From assembly GCF_004125825.1 (NCBI RefSeq), contig NZ_QQWI01000001.1:62001-126000 (forward strand): a stretch of DNA of 64,000 bases, written 5' to 3'. This DNA comes from Fusibacter sp. A1. GTDB lineage: Bacteria > Bacillota > Clostridia > Peptostreptococcales > Acidaminobacteraceae. The position numbers and the translations under genes are program-made. Below the pieces are notes generated by a model. It saw nothing but the letters and a program-made list of their open reading frames with translations, ran no database searches and was not told the DNA's origin. The stretch's first letter is position 1. Every line of letters begins with the position of its first letter. Of this stretch, positions 43,191 to 52,220 are shown piece by piece.

Positions 43191-43910
43191 TCAGTCAAGA
43201 TCGAACATTTTGTAGACATCTACATTCTCGATGATTCTGCTTGTCTTTTTCTTGGCATTGCTTAACATCACCTGCATCTGGTCTTCGATCGATTTTTTAA
43301 TCAGACTTTCGAACTCTATGTTCCTAAGCTTGAAGAACAGTAGCGCATCCTCGTCGAACCTTACCCCGATTCCATAAAGGGCTGCTGCGATATGCTTGCA
43401 CATGTCAGCCTTATCCGGGCAGGTGCAGCTGAACTGTATCTCCTCAGGGCTGGGAAAAAGTCCGGATTCTTTTAAAACAAACATAGATACGAGGCTTTTA
43501 GGAAAATTCCCTTTTAACAGCTCATCCACGCTCTCAATCTGATGCTGGCAGTTTTCGAAGATATAACGCCACTTGCTTTCTGAAAGCGCCTTGATGCTGA
43601 TCGCAACACGGTAAGGCTCGCTTTCTGTTCCTTGAACAAGCGCGTATACGAATCCCGATTCGATCTGAAGGTCTATGACAAAACCGTGTCTGACATAAAA
43701 ACTTCCCCGTTGAAGTCTGTTCCTATACTGTCCGTAACTCTTTAGGTTCTTGGTCCAAGCTTTGCCCCACCAAGTATAGGTGATCGCTTCACCCTTGACG
43801 ACAACAGGAGAGATATCAGGCAAGGTCTCTCTGAGTCTCTCGATTTGAGCAAGGGCGATTGCTTTTCTTTTAGCGACTGAAACGTATTCAGGTTGAAAAT
43901 CATATGGCAT
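43191..43910 (-). CDS. SWIM zinc-finger protein, partner of the SNF2 helicase
   Basis: 239 residues. A SWIM finger reads CTCPDKADMCKH (about residues 158-169), the CxCx(n)CxH pattern that binds zinc and nucleic acid. It begins with PEYVSVAKRKAIALAQIERL and GEAITYTWWGKAWTKNLKSY, a conserved N-terminal stretch seen in SWIM proteins placed beside SNF2 helicases. Its start codon shares one base with the helicase stop (TAATG), so the pair is translationally coupled. It probably guides or regulates the helicase on DNA. Cytosolic. Confidence 0.88.
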   Translation of the reverse strand: MPYDFQPEYVSVAKRKAIALAQIERLRETLPDISPVVVKGEAITYTWWGKAWTKNLKSYGQYRNRLQRGSFYVRHGFVIDLQIESGFVYALVQGTESEPYRVAISIKALSESKWRYIFENCQHQIESVDELLKGNFPKSLVSMFVLKESGLFPSPEEIQFSCTCPDKADMCKHIAAALYGIGVRFDEDALLFFKLRNIEFESLIKKSIEDQMQVMLSNAKKKTSRIIENVDVYKMFDLD

Positions 43911-46585
43911 TACACATCACCTACCTGTTGCAGAGTAAACAGCTTGAGCAGCTGATCATTGTCCATTTCGGTGATCCAGCTTTCGCCTGTGGAGGCAATG
44001 ATGTCACCCGCCAACTTGTTTTTCTCTTCTATCATTAAATCAATCTTTTCTTCAATCGTACCCGATGTGATCAGCTTGTGAACCATCACATTCTTTTTCT
44101 GACCTATTCTGAAGGCCCTGTCCGTCGCCTGGTTTTCAACCGCCGGATTCCACCACCTGTCGAAATGGATGACATGATTGGCAGCCGTGAGATTGAGCCC
44201 CACACCGCCCGCTTTCAGGGACAATACCATAAAGGGAACATAGGCCTCGCCGCAAAATTCGTCTACAAGTCCCGCTCTTTTTTTAACAGGGGTTCCGCCA
44301 TGAAGGATCAGCCCGCTCCGTTTGAAAATCGTCTCAAGGAAGTTGGCGATCGGAGTTGTCATCTCTCTAAACTGAGTGAAGACAAGTACTCTCTCTCTTT
44401 TTTCATAGATGGTCTCGCAGATTTCCTGCAGGCGTAAAAACTTTCCGCTATGCTTGAGCTCATATTCGTTGAGTCTGAGATAATGGTCCGGGTGATTGCA
44501 GATTTGCTTAAACTTCATGATGCTCGAAAGTACAAGCCCTTTTCGTCCGATGCCTTGTGATGCCTCTAGTTTAGCAGTGAGTTCTTTCACAAGCGCTTGA
44601 TAAAGCACCACTTGTTTTTTTGACAATGTCGTATAGGCTTTCATTTCTATCTTGTCCGGAAGGTCCGCGATGACCGATTTATCGGTTTTGAGCCTTCTCA
44701 TGATAAAGGGATTCACAACCTCTTTAAGCTTGGAGTAATCCGAATGATGTTCCCGTAAATGCCTGATGAACTGTTTAAACTCCTTGCTGGTTCCAAGCAG
44801 TCCCGAATTCAAGAAATCGAACAGCGACCATAGATCGGATAAGCTATTTTCAATAGGAGTACCCGTCAGGGCTATTCTGCCTTTAGCCCTGATTGCCTTG
44901 ACGGCTTTTGTCTGTTTGGTCGTTGGATTCTTTATTGCCTGGGCCTCGTCGATCACAAGCAGGTCCCACGTCTTCAGACTGAGCTGTTGAAGTCTTGCAA
45001 CCATGCCGTAGGTGGTGATGTATAGATCAGGCTGATCAGGTTTTAACAAGTCGAACTCGCTAAATTTATTGTAGATCATCTCAAACTTAAGCTCCGGTGA
45101 GAATCGTTCGAGTTCACGCTGCCAGTTGCCCATAAGTGAGGCTGGGATAATCAGTAGGGAACAGCCCTTAGACGTAATCCTTATCGATTCCAAGAGGGCG
45201 ATTACCTGAACCGTCTTTCCAAGTCCCATGTCATCCGCAAGACATGCGCCAAATCCCAACTGGTTCAGGTACCTCAACCAGTTGAATCCCTGTTCCTGAT
45301 ATTCACGTAGAACGGCCTTGAAGTCGCTTGTGAGTGCTACCTGTTCAATCAGCGCCGGGTTTTTCAGCTTGTTTGTGACAAGCTTCAACCACTCTCCATG
45401 AGAGATACCTACATTGACATCCCTATTCTTTATATTGAGCAGATCAGCTATATTGAGCTGCAGCCTCATCGCCTCTGCCATCGTAAACTTGCCGTTTTCA
45501 AATAGCGCTTTAGCTTTCTCATAGGCTGCAAGCGTCGCCGACAACTGTTCGTGATTGACTTCCACCCACTTGCCATTTATGAGTGAAAGTCCTGAAGTTT
45601 CATTTAACATCGACTTAAGGGTCTCTTCCGAGAGCATCTCTTCGTCAAAGTAAAGTGAAGGTTCAAAACTAAGGAGCGCTTCCAAACCAACTTTAGAAGG
45701 TTGACTGTCCCCTACTTTGATGTCGATGGATATGGCGTTCTTTTTCGTTTTCCACCAGTCCGGAATCCTTGAGAGTATGCCGCAAGTTTCATAGAGTTCC
45801 ACTTCGGTTAAGAACGTATACGCCTCATCCGCTGTGAACCTCAAGGGACTGAAAATCTCCCCGCTCTCTACAAGTTCTGCGATAAAGCCGCTTTTTTGAG
45901 ACGCCTGCGTCACAGAAGACATCAGTTTGAGCAATTTGTCATTCTCACCTTCAAATTCAGTAAGCGCACTCTTTAAAGGGATATGCGATGATTTCTCATT
46001 CGCCATGTTCCCGTTGCTGTACGTCGCTAAAAATGCGAAAGGATACGCATTCGAATCCTGTTCGACCAAGTGAAAGAACACGCTCCCCATCACATGCAGA
46101 TTGCTGTTGTAAGAAGACAGATAATCATCTATCGGACCGTCATAGTCTGCAATTTCAGACGAGAAGACAGCTGACAACTTTTCGTAGGTGGATTGGATCC
46201 ACCTCTCGTCGATACATTCCATGCCGATCACATAAGGAACGCTACCTAAAATGAAATAGATGTCGTCCTTCGTCGGTGATACCATCACTTTTTCCCGCTT
46301 GAACTCGAGGTCCGCTGTTAGTGCCAATCGTTTCAAGAACTGTAGTGAAACACTATATAAGAACTTCATCGATTCGGATAAATACTCCGGTGCTTCATCA
46401 AAACCGAAAAAGAACAGCATTTTATCATGATTTTCCAAATACCGATGGTATAGATCCAGTTCAAAATCCACCTGGTCATCATCTAGTTTCAGATTGGAAA
46501 CCGCATTGAAGTCCAGTCTGAATCCGTGTTCAAAAAAACAAACAGTCAAAACCTGGTTATTGATAGGCTTATCATTATAAGTCAA
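43910..46585 (-). CDS. SNF2-family DNA helicase/translocase
   Basis: 891 residues with a TTG start at 46585 (GGGAGGG about nine bases ahead). The N-terminal 420 residues are poorly conserved; residues about 430-880 form the two-lobed SNF2 core: motif I DDMGLGKTVQ near 450, DEAQAIKN (II), LTGTPIEN (III), LSLKAGGVGLNL (V) and QATDRAFRIGQ (VI). It translocates on double-stranded DNA with ATP, remodelling protein-DNA complexes. Coupled with the SWIM gene downstream. Bacterial SWIM/SNF2 pairs are known, but their role, whether repair, transcription recycling like RapA, or defence, is unsettled. Confidence 0.94.
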   Translation of the reverse strand: MTYNDKPINNQVLTVCFFEHGFRLDFNAVSNLKLDDDQVDFELDLYHRYLENHDKMLFFFGFDEAPEYLSESMKFLYSVSLQFLKRLALTADLEFKREKVMVSPTKDDIYFILGSVPYVIGMECIDERWIQSTYEKLSAVFSSEIADYDGPIDDYLSSYNSNLHVMGSVFFHLVEQDSNAYPFAFLATYSNGNMANEKSSHIPLKSALTEFEGENDKLLKLMSSVTQASQKSGFIAELVESGEIFSPLRFTADEAYTFLTEVELYETCGILSRIPDWWKTKKNAISIDIKVGDSQPSKVGLEALLSFEPSLYFDEEMLSEETLKSMLNETSGLSLINGKWVEVNHEQLSATLAAYEKAKALFENGKFTMAEAMRLQLNIADLLNIKNRDVNVGISHGEWLKLVTNKLKNPALIEQVALTSDFKAVLREYQEQGFNWLRYLNQLGFGACLADDMGLGKTVQVIALLESIRITSKGCSLLIIPASLMGNWQRELERFSPELKFEMIYNKFSEFDLLKPDQPDLYITTYGMVARLQQLSLKTWDLLVIDEAQAIKNPTTKQTKAVKAIRAKGRIALTGTPIENSLSDLWSLFDFLNSGLLGTSKEFKQFIRHLREHHSDYSKLKEVVNPFIMRRLKTDKSVIADLPDKIEMKAYTTLSKKQVVLYQALVKELTAKLEASQGIGRKGLVLSSIMKFKQICNHPDHYLRLNEYELKHSGKFLRLQEICETIYEKRERVLVFTQFREMTTPIANFLETIFKRSGLILHGGTPVKKRAGLVDEFCGEAYVPFMVLSLKAGGVGLNLTAANHVIHFDRWWNPAVENQATDRAFRIGQKKNVMVHKLITSGTIEEKIDLMIEEKNKLAGDIIASTGESWITEMDNDQLLKLFTLQQVGDV

Positions 46586-46661
46586 AACTGTTCACCCTCC
46601 CTTTTCCAAAAAAAAATAGTCCATCTGACCATTATACTACAAAATCCAATAATTCGAAAAT

Positions 46662-46683
46662 AAAAAAAGGGCCAAGCCCTTTT
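46662..46683 (-). terminator. Terminator of metA
   Basis: A compact stem AAAGGGC/GCCCTTT with a three-base loop, followed on the minus strand by TTTTTTTATTTT. Confidence 0.75.
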
Positions 46684-46717
46684 ACAAATAGATAAATCGC
46701 CTATCATAAATCATAAA

Positions 46718-47638
46718 TCACAGGTCCACCTCGCAAAGATCGAATGGCGTTTCCTGATAGACATAATAGTTCAACCAATTGGAGAACAATAGATGACCAT
46801 GCCCCCTCCACCTTACGATCGGTTCTTTCCTATCATCGTTGTCCCTAAAATAGTTGGCAGGTTTATCAAGGGTTAGTCCCTTGTTCAGATCCCTAAAGTA
46901 TTCGTTTGCAAGCGTCATCACATCATACTCCGAGTGTCCGGTGGCATAAACCTCCTTACCGTCCTTTGAGATGATCAGGCCCACGCCGGATTCCTTAGAA
47001 TAGGCTAGAACCTTCAGACAGTCAACCTTTTGCACATCCTCAAGCGTAATTTCCGTGTGTCTTGACTGAGGTATCCAGAAGAAATCGTCGAATCCTCGAA
47101 GCAGTCTTGAATGCTCGACCAGTTTCTCATGTTCGAACACCCCGAAACACTTTTTAGGCAGTGTTTTTTTCTCAATCCCGTAGTTACGGTAGAGGGCTGC
47201 TTGGGCTCCCCAACAGATATGAAATACTCCAAATCCATGGTGCTTGCTCCAATCGAGTATCTCGCAGAGTTCATCCCAGTAAGTCACCTTCTCATACTCG
47301 TAAACTTCAACCGGCGCACCCGTAATCACGATTCCGTCAAAATTCTCATGCCTCACTTCAGAAAAGGATTTATAAAACCTTTCAAGATGCGCCGCTGAGG
47401 TTGTTTTGGGCGTATGGGTATCCAGCTGTATCAAAACAATTTCGATTTGAAGCGGTGAGTTGCCAAGAACACGTAGCAACTGAGTCTCTGTGACCTCTTT
47501 GGTAGGCATCAAATTCACAATCCCTATCCTAAGCGGTCTGATATCCTGATGCATGGCCCTATCGCGGGTCATTGTGAAGATGTTCTCCTGTTTAAGCACC
47601 GCAGCTGCCGGAAGCCTGTCTGGAATTATTACTGGCAT
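46718..47638 (-). CDS. metA: Homoserine O-acetyltransferase, MetA type
   Basis: 306 residues, the usual MetA length; GGGGGA ahead of the ATG. It has [15 protein letters not shown], the nucleophile Cys in [10 protein letters not shown], and the catalytic His and Glu in GHSEYD. In the acyl-donor pocket the sequence is [12 protein letters not shown]; a Glu where E. coli has Gly is known to select acetyl-CoA over succinyl-CoA, so O-acetylhomoserine is the likely product, feeding methionine synthesis by direct sulfhydrylation. Stands alone with its own terminator; I saw no S-box or T-box leader in the 125 bases upstream. Confidence 0.93.
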   Translation of the reverse strand: MPVIIPDRLPAAAVLKQENIFTMTRDRAMHQDIRPLRIGIVNLMPTKEVTETQLLRVLGNSPLQIEIVLIQLDTHTPKTTSAAHLERFYKSFSEVRHENFDGIVITGAPVEVYEYEKVTYWDELCEILDWSKHHGFGVFHICWGAQAALYRNYGIEKKTLPKKCFGVFEHEKLVEHSRLLRGFDDFFWIPQSRHTEITLEDVQKVDCLKVLAYSKESGVGLIISKDGKEVYATGHSEYDVMTLANEYFRDLNKGLTLDKPANYFRDNDDRKEPIVRWRGHGHLLFSNWLNYYVYQETPFDLCEVDL

Positions 47639-47724
47639 GCCTATTCCCCCTGTTTATACGATTTACTTATTATACAATACAACCTTGGTAAAGGATTAGT
47701 ATGTAATTGTTATATCAGACCACA

Positions 47725-47755
47725 CAAAAAAGACCGATACATTTCGTATCGGTCC
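47725..47755 (-). terminator. Terminator of the small gene upstream of metA
   Basis: GACCGATAC and GTATCGGTC form a perfect stem around a five-base loop; TTTTTTGTG follows on the minus strand. Confidence 0.85.
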
Positions 47756-47763
47756 GCTGTCAT

Positions 47764-48192
47764 TTATTGCAACAAGTACGTAGCAAGCCTAGGTTGGTTA
47801 TCGGTGTTCACATAATGGATGATTTCTTCATCAGCAGTTAAGTTCGCCATGACAAAGGCCTTGAAATCCTGAGTGTAATAGTAGGTATGCTTACTGAACC
47901 ATGCCAGATGTAACACTTTTTCTTCAAGCAAAAGGGCGATCCAATCGGTTTTTGTGTCGCCGATCAGTAGATATTCATAACGGCGATAAAGTTGCGCTAT
48001 CAGATCCCAATAAAGTAAAGCATAAATGCTATATTCAATTGATGACATCTTAGACTTAAGCCCTCTTATCTTGTAATAAGGGACCCCATCATAAATCTCA
48101 TCAGGAAAAGCTAACTGATTATATCTAAGATCATTATATTCTTTTCTGATAGCGTAAAGACTATCAAATGATGTCGAACTGAGAGCATTCAT
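47764..48192 (-). CDS. Hypothetical protein
   Basis: 142 residues; GAGGT before the ATG. Rich in Tyr and Leu (FSKHTYYYTQDF), helical, no signal peptide, no clear membrane span, no recognised motif. Own terminator. Divergent from the PhoB-type response regulator gene 233 bases away. I recognise no family. Confidence 0.62.
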   Translation of the reverse strand: MNALSSTSFDSLYAIRKEYNDLRYNQLAFPDEIYDGVPYYKIRGLKSKMSSIEYSIYALLYWDLIAQLYRRYEYLLIGDTKTDWIALLLEEKVLHLAWFSKHTYYYTQDFKAFVMANLTADEEIIHYVNTDNQPRLATYLLQ

Positions 48193-48353
48193 AATAACCT
48201 CGATTCTTTTTCATACAACGTAAAACTTACTTAATTTATGCCCAAAAAGAACGATTTCAAACCCAAAAATGCAGATTTCATAGATAAACCTTTATCTGTA
48301 ATTGTTTACATAATTGAATTAACTTCTTCTACCTGTCTGCCGCCGTCACAAAA

Positions 48354-48381
48354 TTGACACAGTCAGATGGTATACTATATC
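48354..48381 (+). promoter_or_regulatory. Sigma-A type promoter of the two-component operon
   Basis: A consensus TTGACA, 16 bases, then TATATC; 44 bases separate it from the response regulator start. Confidence 0.6.
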
Positions 48382-48425
48382 ATCAACTTACCTCAATATG
48401 ATATATTTACTATGGAGGATTACTT

Positions 48426-49103
48426 ATGAAACCAATAAATATACTTACAATCGAAGACGATCCGGATCTGCGTAAAATCATAGTAACCTATCTAAAAAGT
48501 GAGGGCTACGCGTACTTTGAAGCTGAAGACGGAACAGCTGCAGGCAAGCTGCTAGACGAACATGTTTTTGATGTGATCATCTTGGATGTGATGTTGCCCG
48601 ACACCGACGGATGGAGAATACTAAGGAACATTCGGCGCAGCAATAAAACGCCTGTCATCATGCTCACTTCTCGAAGCGAAGAAGAGGACAAATTATTCGG
48701 ATTCGAACTCGGTGCCGATGACTACCTCACAAAACCCTTTAGTCCTAGAGAACTGATGGCGAGAATTAGAGCGTTACTTGCAAGAAGCGGTTCACTCAAA
48801 GGTAGTGACCCTATCCTGCTAGGTCCTATCCGCTTCGATCCTCAAAAACATGTCGTTTCGCTGGATGGAAGACCACTCGATCTGACTCCCCTTGAATATG
48901 ACCTCATGTATGCCTTCATAAAAAATCCAGGAATCGCACTATCCCGCGAAAAGCTGCTGGATCTCGTGTGGGGGATCGACTATTTCGGAGACACAAGAAC
49001 CGTAGATACGCACATCAAAAGGCTACGACAAAAACTGGAGCACGCAAGTGACTTGATTGAGACGGTAAGGGGTTACGGGTACAGACTAGAGGTGCATCCA
49101 TGA
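48426..49103 (+). CDS. OmpR/PhoB-type response regulator
   Basis: 225 residues; GGAGGA before the ATG. Receiver domain with the acidic pair at 11-12, the phosphorylated Asp54 in IILDVMLPDTDGW, and KPF near 104, all intact. The C-terminal winged helix (about 128-223) contains LTPLEYDLMYAF and the family end TRTVDTHIKRLRQKLE. It binds DNA when phosphorylated by the kinase encoded directly behind, whose start overlaps its stop by four bases (ATGA). Target genes are not evident. Confidence 0.95.
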   Translation: MKPINILTIEDDPDLRKIIVTYLKSEGYAYFEAEDGTAAGKLLDEHVFDVIILDVMLPDTDGWRILRNIRRSNKTPVIMLTSRSEEEDKLFGFELGADDYLTKPFSPRELMARIRALLARSGSLKGSDPILLGPIRFDPQKHVVSLDGRPLDLTPLEYDLMYAFIKNPGIALSREKLLDLVWGIDYFGDTRTVDTHIKRLRQKLEHASDLIETVRGYGYRLEVHP

Positions 49104-50458
49104 AAAAATCCATCACCACTAAATTATTTTTGGTAATCGCAGGTCTGATGACGCTGTTTTTCTTAGCACTTGCGATCATCATCAATCAGTTTCTGCCTAG
49201 CTACTACGAAAACTCGTGGATTTCCAATATCTCGACCGATCTTGAGCATATCGCAAACTCTGAAATCGATCTCGATCTTCTTCTTGAAGACCTTCTATCC
49301 ACCTATGGAGGCGCCTATGAGATCACAAACATGCCTGAAGCCGCAGTCCAGATCGGTAAAGGTCAAAACAGTAACAACGTGACCGTGACGACAGAACAGG
49401 ATGGCATCAGCCATCGAACCTTCAGCAACAAGTACGGGGTTACATTCGAGATCTTCACCACAAAGCTCGCCGACCACTGGCTGGTTTACCAGGTGCCCCG
49501 TTCAAGCGTAGATACAGCCGTTGAAATCTTTTCACAATTTTTCGCAGTCCTGGTACTGGTGGGTATTCTCTTGTCGCTGGTGGCTTCGCAGCTGCTATCG
49601 CAGTTCATCACAAAGCCGATCAAAAGACTTACCCAAACCGCCACAAGAATGCAGAGTCATGATTACACCGGCAGCAACACCGGTGTTCAGGAGGACGAGA
49701 TAGGTGTCCTCTCAGGAGCGCTGCACAGCCTCTATGACGAACTGCTTCAGAACATCAACTCCCTAAAGGACGATTTAAAAAGAGAACGTACGCTTGACAT
49801 CATGCGAAAGCAGTTTGTCGCCCAGGTATCCCACGAACTCAAGACCCCGCTTGCAATCATCGGCGGTTACGTGAACCTACTGGAAGACGAGCTCTATGAA
49901 TCCGTTGAGGAACGCGATTCCTGCTATCTTGCGATTAATCATGAGATCAGTCAGCTGGATACCATGGTAAAAAATCTGCTCGAACTTTCAAAGCTTGAAA
50001 CAGATCCTTTTTCAGTTAAACCGGAGCCGGTCGAGTTCAACGCCTATATCGGCGATCTGTTCTCAAGAGTCACCACGATGATCAACTCCTTTGAACTCGA
50101 CGTGACCAGTCACATTCAGCGGTGTACCGATATTGTCACACTCGACCCGGCTCGATTCGAACAGGTGATAAAGAACATCTGCATCAATGCGATCGAACAT
50201 GCCAGCGGTGCGATCAGCCTTAGTGTTAGTGAGCAATCGAACCAAATACAAGTAACTGTCTTCAACGAAGGTCCTTCCATATCCGATGTGGATATCGATC
50301 AGGTATTCCTGCCCTTTTTTAAGAATGCCCAAAAGAAATCAGGCAGCGGACTTGGACTAGCAATCGCAAAGAGGATTGTAGAAGCGCATAAGGGATCCAT
50401 CACAGTAAGAAATCAAGACACAGGGGTTGAGTTCACCGTCGCTGTTCCAATCAAATAA
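49100..50458 (+). CDS. Membrane sensor histidine kinase
   Basis: 452 residues. A span (about 8-30), a short extracellular sensor (30-150), a second span (152-172), HAMP (175-225), HisKA with VAQVSHELKTPLAIIGGYVN (His245) and HATPase with ICINAIEHASG, FNEGPSI, and SGSGLGLAIAKRIVEAH. All catalytic boxes look intact, though the G1 box is NEGPSI and not the commoner DNGxGI, as in several kinases of this subgroup. It phosphorylates the regulator whose gene it overlaps. Signal unknown. Confidence 0.94.
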   Translation: MKKSITTKLFLVIAGLMTLFFLALAIIINQFLPSYYENSWISNISTDLEHIANSEIDLDLLLEDLLSTYGGAYEITNMPEAAVQIGKGQNSNNVTVTTEQDGISHRTFSNKYGVTFEIFTTKLADHWLVYQVPRSSVDTAVEIFSQFFAVLVLVGILLSLVASQLLSQFITKPIKRLTQTATRMQSHDYTGSNTGVQEDEIGVLSGALHSLYDELLQNINSLKDDLKRERTLDIMRKQFVAQVSHELKTPLAIIGGYVNLLEDELYESVEERDSCYLAINHEISQLDTMVKNLLELSKLETDPFSVKPEPVEFNAYIGDLFSRVTTMINSFELDVTSHIQRCTDIVTLDPARFEQVIKNICINAIEHASGAISLSVSEQSNQIQVTVFNEGPSISDVDIDQVFLPFFKNAQKKSGSGLGLAIAKRIVEAHKGSITVRNQDTGVEFTVAVPIK

Positions 50459-50462
50459 AAAC

Positions 50463-50504
50463 GGGATGTACCTAGATCTTATGTCAAGGTACATCCCTTT
50501 TATT
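50463..50504 (+). terminator. Terminator of the two-component operon
   Basis: GGGATGTACCT and AGGTACATCCC form a stem followed by TTTTATTG. Confidence 0.82.
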
Positions 50505-50513
50505 GTTCACTCA

Positions 50514-51230
50514 TTAATCCATTAATCCATGATCCACAGCATACGCTTCGATTCTCAATTTCACCTCTGAAAAACTCAAACCGTTTTCAGTACACAGATC
50601 TTTGATGACGACAGCCCTGTTTTCGATAACGACTCCGAGCAGCTCTTCTAAGGTATCGATCGACATGCCTTTGTTGACCAGTTCCTGAACGGTAGTCGGA
50701 CCCTTGATAAAGGGTTCAGGATGATCTTCTTCCACAATCTCTGTTTCAACGATGGGAACCTCTGAAAGTTCGACGCCCCATGACAAGGCCACATGGTCAG
50801 ATCCTATTTTCGACTTTTCAAGAAGCAGGTCAAGTGCAGGCTTAGGCAACCATGTCTCTTCGACAAGATCGCTTTCAATTCCTGTGTAAAGATGTACAAA
50901 ATACCTTACAGAAGCCGTCCCTATCTCTGTGCCGTCTTCACCCTCATTAAGATACGAATAAAGGGTCTCAAGACTCTTCACCTGAAATTCCTGCGGCTGG
51001 TCTGCCACAATGTCGAATGCTTGAGCAAGTTCGGCACTTGCTATTCCAAAAGCCTGCTCAATATCTAGAAACGTGTAGCTTCCCCTGATGTCACCGGGGT
51101 CGAACTCACCTGTCAAAGTGCTTTTCGGTATCTTATCCGACTCCGCAGACCAGATTCCCAAAACATCCGAAAGCCAGACGCCGCCAAAAATAATGATCAT
51201 CACGCTCAATATGCTAAGTGTTCGTTTCAT
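50514..51230 (-). CDS. Membrane-anchored partner of the polyferredoxin, unknown function
   Basis: 238 residues from ATG 51230 (GGGGTGAG ahead). One N-terminal span (about 5-25) and an outside part with two related helical segments: IRGSYTFLDIEQAFGIASAE and GPTTVQELVNKGMSIDTLEE. Such motifs follow 4Fe-4S NapH-like proteins in other clostridia as far as I recall, sometimes fused. Four bases separate it from the polyferredoxin stop, so the two are one unit. No Cys in the mature part, so it is not itself an Fe-S protein. Possibly an assembly or docking partner. Confidence 0.7.
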   Translation of the reverse strand: MKRTLSILSVMIIIFGGVWLSDVLGIWSAESDKIPKSTLTGEFDPGDIRGSYTFLDIEQAFGIASAELAQAFDIVADQPQEFQVKSLETLYSYLNEGEDGTEIGTASVRYFVHLYTGIESDLVEETWLPKPALDLLLEKSKIGSDHVALSWGVELSEVPIVETEIVEEDHPEPFIKGPTTVQELVNKGMSIDTLEELLGVVIENRAVVIKDLCTENGLSFSEVKLRIEAYAVDHGLMD

Positions 51231-51234
51231 AAAC

Positions 51235-52056
51235 TCACCCCTTCTTGGTAAACTGCTCAATCACTACCGTATTTTCTATCGGGCAGCTGACTTCGCTCAG
51301 GCAATCATGACACGCGATGCACCCTGTATCCCTTATACTTGATTTTGTAGAAATTTCAATATTCATCGGACAGTTCCTGTCACAGAGCTTACAGCTGGTG
51401 CAGGAGTCCTCCTTACGTCTGATAGGAAAGATTCGTATCAAATTCGTAAGTCCAAGAAGCGCGCCGTAAGGACAAGCGTACTTGCACCATGGTCTTTCGA
51501 CAAACAGCGATAAACCCAGTGTCGCAATCAATACAAGTATCGAACCGATTGCAACTTCGCTTGTATAGAAGTTGAACAAGGCGTAGAATGGATCCACTTC
51601 TAAAAAAACGAGCGTCAGGGATTTTGCGGTTAGGTAAACGACTGCCACCAAACTGAAATACCTGAAGTAGCGCATCCAATAATCCAGTTTCCTCGGAATG
51701 AAATTATTGTACTTCGATTTGAATAATCTTTTACCCAGTTTGCCGACCCATTCCTGGATACTTCCAAGTGGACACAGATAACTGCAAAGCATAGGGCCGA
51801 AAAGAATACTGCTGATCATGACAAGTCCAAATAAAATGATGGTTGACTCATGTAATTTGGGTAAATACTGATTATACGTCACCAGGCTGTAAAGTGTTTC
51901 GACACCGCCAAACGGACATATGGCATGCAGGGACAATGTCGGAATCAAGGGAATGCTTAAACCGATGTCCTCCAACTGATGATTTGCTACAATGAGTGCG
52001 ATAAATACAAAGAAAAACAATTGAACGTAGAATCTTACTTTATTTTTGATTTTCAT
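51235..52056 (-). CDS. Membrane-bound 4Fe-4S polyferredoxin (NapH/CcoG-like)
   Basis: 273 residues; AGGAGGTGA before the ATG. About five membrane spans with Cys motifs CPFGG, CPLGSIQEW and CKYACPYGALLG at the membrane edge, typical of NapH/YccM-type quinol-linked electron proteins. Two cytoplasmic clusters: CTSCKLCDRNCP (regular) and CIACHDCLSEVSCP (spacing longer by one before the last Cys). It should pass electrons through the membrane to an unidentified reductase. Coupled with the following gene at 50514-51230. No terminal enzyme (nitrate, copper or FMN-binding) is present nearby. Confidence 0.9.
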   Translation of the reverse strand: MKIKNKVRFYVQLFFFVFIALIVANHQLEDIGLSIPLIPTLSLHAICPFGGVETLYSLVTYNQYLPKLHESTIILFGLVMISSILFGPMLCSYLCPLGSIQEWVGKLGKRLFKSKYNNFIPRKLDYWMRYFRYFSLVAVVYLTAKSLTLVFLEVDPFYALFNFYTSEVAIGSILVLIATLGLSLFVERPWCKYACPYGALLGLTNLIRIFPIRRKEDSCTSCKLCDRNCPMNIEISTKSSIRDTGCIACHDCLSEVSCPIENTVVIEQFTKKG

Positions 52057-52220
52057 ACGTCACCTCCTAAAGACGAGTATAGCAAGCCAATGTGACAATT
52101 GAGTGGCAGCTGCGTGAATATCCGCACTTTTGTTCGCAGCACTCACATCAGAGGGTCTTCTTATGTTACAATTTAGATATCAATTAATGCAATCGGATAT
52201 CTTAGGAGTGAGGACTCATC

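Noticed and set aside
43191-46585. Defence system based on a SNF2 helicase
   Set aside because: No nuclease, methylase or other defence gene is next to the pair.
47639-47763. S-box or T-box leader before metA
   Set aside because: The gap is only 125 bases, part of it the terminator of the upstream gene; no leader fold is seen.
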